Source: Lepisosteus oculatus
Taxonomy: Eukaryota > Chordata > Actinopteri > Semionotiformes > Lepisosteidae
Reading direction: 5' to 3'
DNA: 64,000 nucleotides
Assembly (NCBI RefSeq): GCF_040954835.1
Contig: NC_090700.1
Coordinates: 24,841,501-24,905,500, forward strand
Under the pieces are notes generated by a model, which was not told where the DNA came from, searched no databases, and worked only from the letters and a program-made list of their open reading frames with translations. Below are positions 58,567 to 64,000 of the stretch, one piece after another. Position 1 is the stretch's first letter. Every line of letters begins with the position of its first letter. The position numbers and the translations under genes were made by a program.

Positions 58567-59260
58567 GAATAAGTTGTAGGGAATACCACTCTTGCACTTC
58601 TAAGAAAAGACTATCTCAAATGAAACTCGCTATAGAAAGACATCTTGTTGAAAAATTCTTTATTTTTTGTAATTTCTAAAGAAAAAACATTCATCATGTC
58701 CTTCACAAAGTGTGATACCACCGTTTGTTCTTCTCCTAAAATAAAGATGAACATTGACAAAAGTCAGAAGCACTCTTTTCTTTGACAGACGAACAAAACA
58801 ATGCAAGAATAACCATTGTCTCTGTTCCTTTTGCATTTCTACCTACCTGTTTGACCACTTTGTCTCCTTCAGTCAGGACAGGGTCCTGGGGCTGACTCTG
58901 AGCAACCTGAGAAGAGCTCTCTGTGATCTTCTCCCCTACATTGGCTACATTGTGCTGTGTTTGAAATCCAGGGATCGTCTCCGGTAAGTTCCTCGGTCCT
59001 TTTTGGGACTTGAAAGCGTAGAATCATTTTGTGACTACATTTCCTTGTCATGCACTGATATGTTCTAGTTTGTGTTTGATTACTGTAGGCGTTCAAGTGC
59101 TTTCTTTTTGTTCTAGATTGGCTGTGTTTGAGATGGTAGGAACTTGTCATATTCTCAACTTATTTTCTCTATGAGACTCTGAATGCTCTGTAAACATACT
59201 ATTTTAGCGATTCTTAGAAATCTGAAAGCAGTGTTACCTGTATCATTTTTTGTCTTGGTA
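58567..59260 (+). repeat. Segmental duplicate Q (matches 54671-55801), interrupted at right by element B
   Basis: Collinear with P apart from an internal deletion at ~58710. It ends exactly at tgtcttggTA, where element B begins. Confidence 0.8.
58875..58982 (+). other. Exon-like segment in duplicate Q
   Basis: Acceptor-like ctccttcag and donor-like ctccg/gtaagtt enclose ~108 bp with one open frame (QDRVLGLTLSNLRRAL...). No known domain recognised; may be chance. Confidence 0.22.
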
Positions 59261-59284
59261 CAGATGCAGCCATTCAAAATGGGT

Positions 59285-59350
59285 GAGGTATTTCTCGGCA
59301 TACCCCGGTGGGCGTGTCGCGGTATCACGCGGTATCACGTGGTGTCACGT
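59285..59350 (+). promoter_or_regulatory. CpG-rich subterminal repeats of element B
   Basis: Successive ggtatcacgc, ggtatcacgt and ggtgtcacgt form a short tandem series just inside the end. Copy A has a similar series at 41400-41435. Such subterminal repeats commonly bind a transposase; here this is inference. Confidence 0.35.
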
Positions 59351-60188
59351 ATCATTTGACGCTCTGCCGGAAACTATCCGGCGTCACCTTGTAAAACCGC
59401 CAGGGGGAGCTTAACCTCTCATTTACAGCATTTGAGCCTTTAATTATGAACTGTGTATTACAGCATGTTAATCATCAGTCATTAAAATGTTGGTATATTT
59501 TATGAAAGCAAGATTGCTCAGTTGGACAAAAGTACACAACCTACCTTTACCAGAAATATTTATGCATCAAAGCCTTTACTGAAGATATTACTAATTGTAT
59601 TAATAATGGATGACTTTGGCCAAGCTGTATACTCAAAGTATAATTTCTTTAGCACATTTGTACAAGCACTTGGAATCTGTCCAAGCCATACTTTGTCAGG
59701 CATTTTGTTTTACTTCAACGGGCATAAAAACTTCCTTTCTTTTAACTGGGCGTTTCATAATTTCTAACTACGAAAATGATTTAAAATGCGACACTTATCA
59801 TTCAACTAGAGCTTAAAATATCACAAGGATCATCAAGAGCACAGCAAAGAGTGTATTAAAAGACACTTGTATTTATCAACGCTTTCTTTTCCGTATACCA
59901 GATTTTATGGAACCACTTCAGAGGGGTGTCAGCCAGTCAGATTCCAGGAATCGGCACTTTAAAGGAAAAATACACACCGGTATTCCATTTCTCCCTAAAG
60001 ATTTTAAGCATCGAAGTATTTAACTAGCATGTGAAATAGCGTGTGAAAAAGTGGTAGTTTTAAGCATTTCTGCTAATATAATATGGAATCGCGTATCTAA
60101 AGAATTTAATAACGGTATGATTATATTCGTGTGCTGCGACAGGGCTGTGTAGGGCTGTTTCGCCTGCCTGTTCATGCGAGCTGTCTTA

Positions 60189-60258
60189 TAGTCTACTGGT
60201 CTAGGTGCGTGACTAACAACTGGCAGGTTGTGTTTGAATCCAGCTGGTGCTGGACTTT
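60189..60258 (+). other. tRNA-like module, left arm of copy B
   Basis: A-box-like TAGTCTACTGG, CTAACAA, B-box-like GTTTGAATCC and a TTTT stop, followed by cttttaacaaacatttc. The same module in copy A's left arm is cut after ctaacaac (42319). Confidence 0.5.
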
Positions 60259-60401
60259 TCTTTTAACAAACATTTCTTCAAACAAATAGAATAGCGATAT
60301 TATGGACAATCAATTGACTTTTATATTTCAAAATATCGCAACATGATCGATTCTAAGTCATTTTTGATAACAATGAATAGTCACCTTCTTCCCTTTAAAA
60401 G

Positions 60402-61366
60402 CTAGCAAGACAGATTTCGATTCACATTAGCTGGCGAGCCTTGTTAAAAAAACTAATGATAATGTAACATGCCACTGTTTGTTCATGAACAAAGTTATAC
60501 TGAGATTTCCTTAGATACGCGATTAAAAAATAAATAAATAAAAATTTGAATCTCCTGCGGAACACATTCCATAAGAATCACCGGTTTTACAGTATATATC
60601 GCCTTTAAAGGTGGCTTCTCAAAACGCTTTACGGGATAAAAACAACCAGAACAGCAGCAACAACAATATTGTATTTCATTGCACTTTGAAAACCAAGTAA
60701 TAACTTAACTTAGTATGTGCAAACGATTCGTATGTTGCTGTCGTGAATGCCTGCGTACCCATAAGTATCTTATTTGCCTTGAGTCCTGTCTACAGTATAT
60801 TTGTCCCCCTACCCCCCTCTCTCCCTCAATTCAGTTCAATTCAAGGTGTTTTATTTGCATGACATATGGGTACAATTCTTGTTGGGAATGTATACTTTGA
60901 TATTTACACCCGGTGCGGCACCGAGGGAGCGTCTGCATTTATAACTTAGTTTTTAAAATTAGTCAAGCAATATGAAGCATCTCCTTTTACTTTTAAGTCC
61001 CTTAAATACATTGAGCACAGCTTTTTCACCACTTAAGATTGCTTTTCGATACCATCCTTACACAAAGCAGAAACTTTCCGATGACTCACAGTACAAGTGG
61101 AAAGATTACAGATTTTAATCGTCTTTAATTTTATTACATTATATGTTTTAGGAACGTTTCATCTAAACAAACACCACAAAACTATTCTCGATTGTATTTC
61201 TGAATGTTATGTTACACCTGCAGTATTTCACTGTTTTAAATACATCGAATTAAGAAAGTTATGTGTAGCACTTTAGATCTTTATTTCTGAACCAGGGAAA
61301 ATCTGATCATGTTTCTCTATAACAATAATAAAAAACTTTATTTTACATATCGCCTTTAAAAGTGTT
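60402..61366 (-). repeat. Module X in copy B (reverse of 42350-43313)
   Basis: Reverse-complement match over its length, starting at taaaagctag and ending at cgcctttaaaag. Confidence 0.75.
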
Positions 61367-61690
61367 CCGCCGGGGATTCAAAAAAATTATTTTAAATAGG
61401 CTGATAAAGCTTAGGCTACTGTAACTGTATTCTAGCCTGTATTACAACAGAACATTGAACAATGCAATGTAAATTGCAAAAATGCACTTGGAATCTGTCC
61501 AAGCCCTCCTACAAAAACTATTTAAACTGCGACACTGATCATTCATCTCTAAATAAACTTTATTTTATATAGCGTTTTAAGGGAATAGGTAATTAGATTG
61601 CTCATAAACCTAATCGCTTTTTCTACATAAACACAGCGTGATTGCTGTCTGAAAATGCTTTTCCTTTATATTTACAGTAGGTACTGTTAA
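61367..61690 (-). repeat. Module Y in copy B (reverse of 43990-44335)
   Basis: Starts tgttccgccggggattc and ends near ctttatatttacag. Confidence 0.7.
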
Positions 61691-61910
61691 ACCAACAGCG
61701 TACTGTTAAACCAACGCATTAGCATGTTAAAGCGATTCTATTGAGGGAGTAGCCCAGCTACCACTTAACACTGTACTTCCTACTTTGAATACCTGTGAGA
61801 CCGGTTTAATTCGTCACAGCCAGCACTCCGGGAGAGAGGGGTTGAGTAGGCGAGATTTCCAGCGAAAGACACCTCCCCCTCAAAAACCCAGTAAGCAGTA
61901 ATGCTTTAAG

Positions 61911-62105
61911 TTGAAAATCGAGGTAGATTTTGAGGATGATAAAGAGGGTAAACTGGGATGGGTGAAGGGTTTGGTTTTGCATAAGGGGCAGAAGATTTCC
62001 CTTGTAAGGATGGTATCAAAAGCAATCTTAAGTGGTGAGAAAGCTGTGCTCATTGTATTTAAGGGACTTAAAAGTAAAAGGAGATGCTTCATATTGCTTG
62101 ACTAA
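61911..62105 (+). other. Unrecognised 64-residue frame spanning a module junction
   Basis: Lys-rich frame (SKAILSGEKAVLIVFKGLKS...) whose second half is part of module X. No family recognised. In copy A the equivalent codons are preceded by different sequence, so it is probably not a gene. Confidence 0.15.
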
Positions 62106-63770
62106 TTTTAAAAACTAAGTTATAAATGCAGACGCTCCCTCGGTGCGCTGCTCTGGTATGCCGGCTCTTACACAGTGCCTGTCGGCAGTAAGCGTTACAA
62201 TATACATACCCAACATTACTTGTACCCATCTGTCATGCAAATGAAACACCTTGAATTGAATTAAATTCACACTCGTTGCAGTATGCTCCTATTCTTTTTA
62301 TGCTCAGCTACTAAGATTTCCCTTCAGTGGTAAAATTAGATATGAATATTAAATACTTAAACAGGCACAGTTAAGACATTAAATATACATATACATACTG
62401 TATACAGTACAGTTTGCATACGGTAATATGTTTATGTTCCTAAATCAATCTCTTTTATGAGCATGTGAAAGGCATAGTGAATCACTGTACTTTGCATGAT
62501 TGGAAACAAATTCGTGATTGCGAAATGCTGTGGTGTTACTTTTACAAAGATGGTCAATGAAAAAAAGAATGTTGACCAGGGCAATACTTTGAGTTTACAC
62601 TTACAGCTTGTCCAAGGTCATTCATTATTAATACTATTAGTAATATGAAGACAGTACGTACAGTTATAATTCAAACGGAATTAAAAACTAGACATCCCAG
62701 TTACCATGGTGGTGCTTGTGATCATTGCGTTTAACCAACGAAACAGGGCAAAAAATCAGTCACATGACTTTGGGGCAGAGTTTCAAAAGCTTAACCTATC
62801 AGCAACAAAGTGAAATTTACACGATAGACTACCTCAAACTGTCAGTTACACGACTTTTAAGTCCCTTAAATACATTGAGCACAGCTTTTTCACCACTTAA
62901 GATTGCTTTTGATACCATCCTTACAAGGGAAACACACTCCATGGGAATCAGCGCTTTTATACAGTATATCGCCTTTAAACACATATATTTAAACACGTGT
63001 TTACGATTTAAATCAAAACGCGATTCAAATCAATATAAATGTATATTTTGTAACGCATAGGTGACTATTCATTGTTATTAAAAAGACTTAAATTCAATCA
63101 TTTCGTGATATTTAGAAATATAAATTTGTTTGGTGCGAGTGAGGTTTTATTTAATCTCTGACCAAGGGAAACATTTCATTTTTTCAAAGAAATGTTTGTT
63201 AAAAAATAAAGTCATAGTTCCATGGGATTCAATCATAGACCATGTGACATGGGAGTCAGGAAACTAACACACAGCGCCACCGGATTTAATAACGCAATAA
63301 AAACGCTATAAAATAATGTGACTAGGCACAGAAAAAGTTTACAGCACAGTACAATAATAAATGCTGACCATGACTTTAAAAGCATAAATTACCTTACACT
63401 CAATTTAAACACAAGCTGTCTTTCTGTAAGAACCAGCTAAAATGTAGGAATGCATTAGCCTGATTATGATTAAAAAACACATAATTAAACACGCGTTTGC
63501 GATTTAAATCAGAACACGATTTAAATCAATATAGATGTTTATATTGTAACGCATACTGTCCAGCCTCCATTTCTCTATAAAAATTTACTGTTGCACACAC
63601 ACACACAATAGAAGCAGGAACCGCTGTCAGAAAGGAAGAAGGTGACTATTCATTGTTATCAAAAATGACTTAGAATCGATCATGTTGCGATATTTTGAAA
63701 TATAAAAGTCAATTGATTGTCCATAACATCGCTATTCTATTTTTTCGAAGAAATGTTTGTTAAAAGAAAG

Positions 63771-63840
63771 GTCCAGCACCAGCTGAATTCGAACACACAA
63801 CCTGTGTGTTGTTAGTCACGCACCTAGACCAGTAGGCTAC
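63771..63840 (-). other. tRNA-like module, right arm of copy B
   Basis: Nearly the same as 45181-45250 on the - strand (A box, CTAACAA, GTTCGAATTC in place of GTTCGAATCC). The run after it reads cctttcttttaac, so the immediate TTTT stop is altered in this copy. Confidence 0.5.
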
Positions 63841-64000
63841 AAGACAACTAACATTCACAGGGAGGCGAAACAGCCTTACACAGCCCTGTCGCAGTACACG
63901 AATATAATCATACCGTTATTAAATTCTTTAGATACGCGATTCCATATTATATTCCCTTTTAATCAAATTCTAAAAGTATGCTTGTTGACGCCGGTATCAC

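Larger units (their letters stand above)
59261..64000. mobile_element. TA-flanked inverted-repeat element, copy B (right end beyond window)
   Basis: The left end is fixed exactly by comparison with duplicate P: TA/CAGATGCAGCCATTCAAA replaces TA/gtagtattg. The left arm (59261-60260) is collinear with 41346-42319 of copy A. The right part (62930-63990) is collinear with 44310-45410. Between them lie modules X and Y in reverse orientation plus extra pieces. No transposase frame. Confidence 0.65.

Overview
The window is vertebrate nuclear DNA, most likely from a ray-finned fish. Genes have introns with GT...AG borders and AATAAA poly(A) signals. The intergenic DNA is packed with LTR retroelements, a tRNA-headed SINE of the common fish type, LINE 3' tails ending in ATT repeats, a Tc1-type transposase remnant and inverted-repeat DNA elements. 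I cannot name the species; a non-teleost such as a gar or bowfin is only a guess.

Layout. (1) 1-6573: the 3' part of a young endogenous retrovirus-like element on the + strand. It has a partial left LTR, a gag-like frame, a second long frame with a membrane segment, no recognisable reverse transcriptase or integrase, a polypurine tract and a complete 1.4 kb right LTR. (2) 6574-31010: a tandem segmental array of about 8.2, 6.9 and 8.2 kb units plus a 1.15 kb truncated fourth unit. Each full unit carries one two-exon gene of the ZC2HC1 family (two C2HC zinc fingers and a coiled coil), best matched to ZC2HC1C. Copy 2 has the cleanest gene but has lost about 1.37 kb upstream. Copy 1 has lost the AG of its nearest splice acceptor. 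Copy 3 has a nonsense codon. (3) 31011-31718: a second, unrelated retroviral LTR with an env-tail remnant on the - strand, which cuts off the fourth unit. (4) 31719-46232: gene-poor mosaic of repeats, including TA-flanked inverted-repeat elements whose ends begin CAGATGCAGCC, tRNA-like modules, a 120-bp tandem repeat and a separate 1.4 kb inverted-repeat element. (5) 46233-53155: a large minisatellite of 45- and 50-bp units, split by a solo LTR of the same family as the first retroelement, with a clean 4-bp target duplication. (6) 53156-64000: Tc1 remnant, LINE remnant, a dispersed duplication pair and another TA-flanked element running off the right edge.

The only likely host genes are the ZC2HC1C-like copies. 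All three share a candidate promoter and first-exon donor about 0.5 kb upstream of the coding exon, including an imperfect RFX X-box. The tandem array is bounded by retroviral elements on both visible sides, so the true number of copies cannot be known from this window. The rest is best read as a transposon graveyard in which two things stand out: the modular TA-flanked elements, with a visible empty site, and the very large minisatellite.
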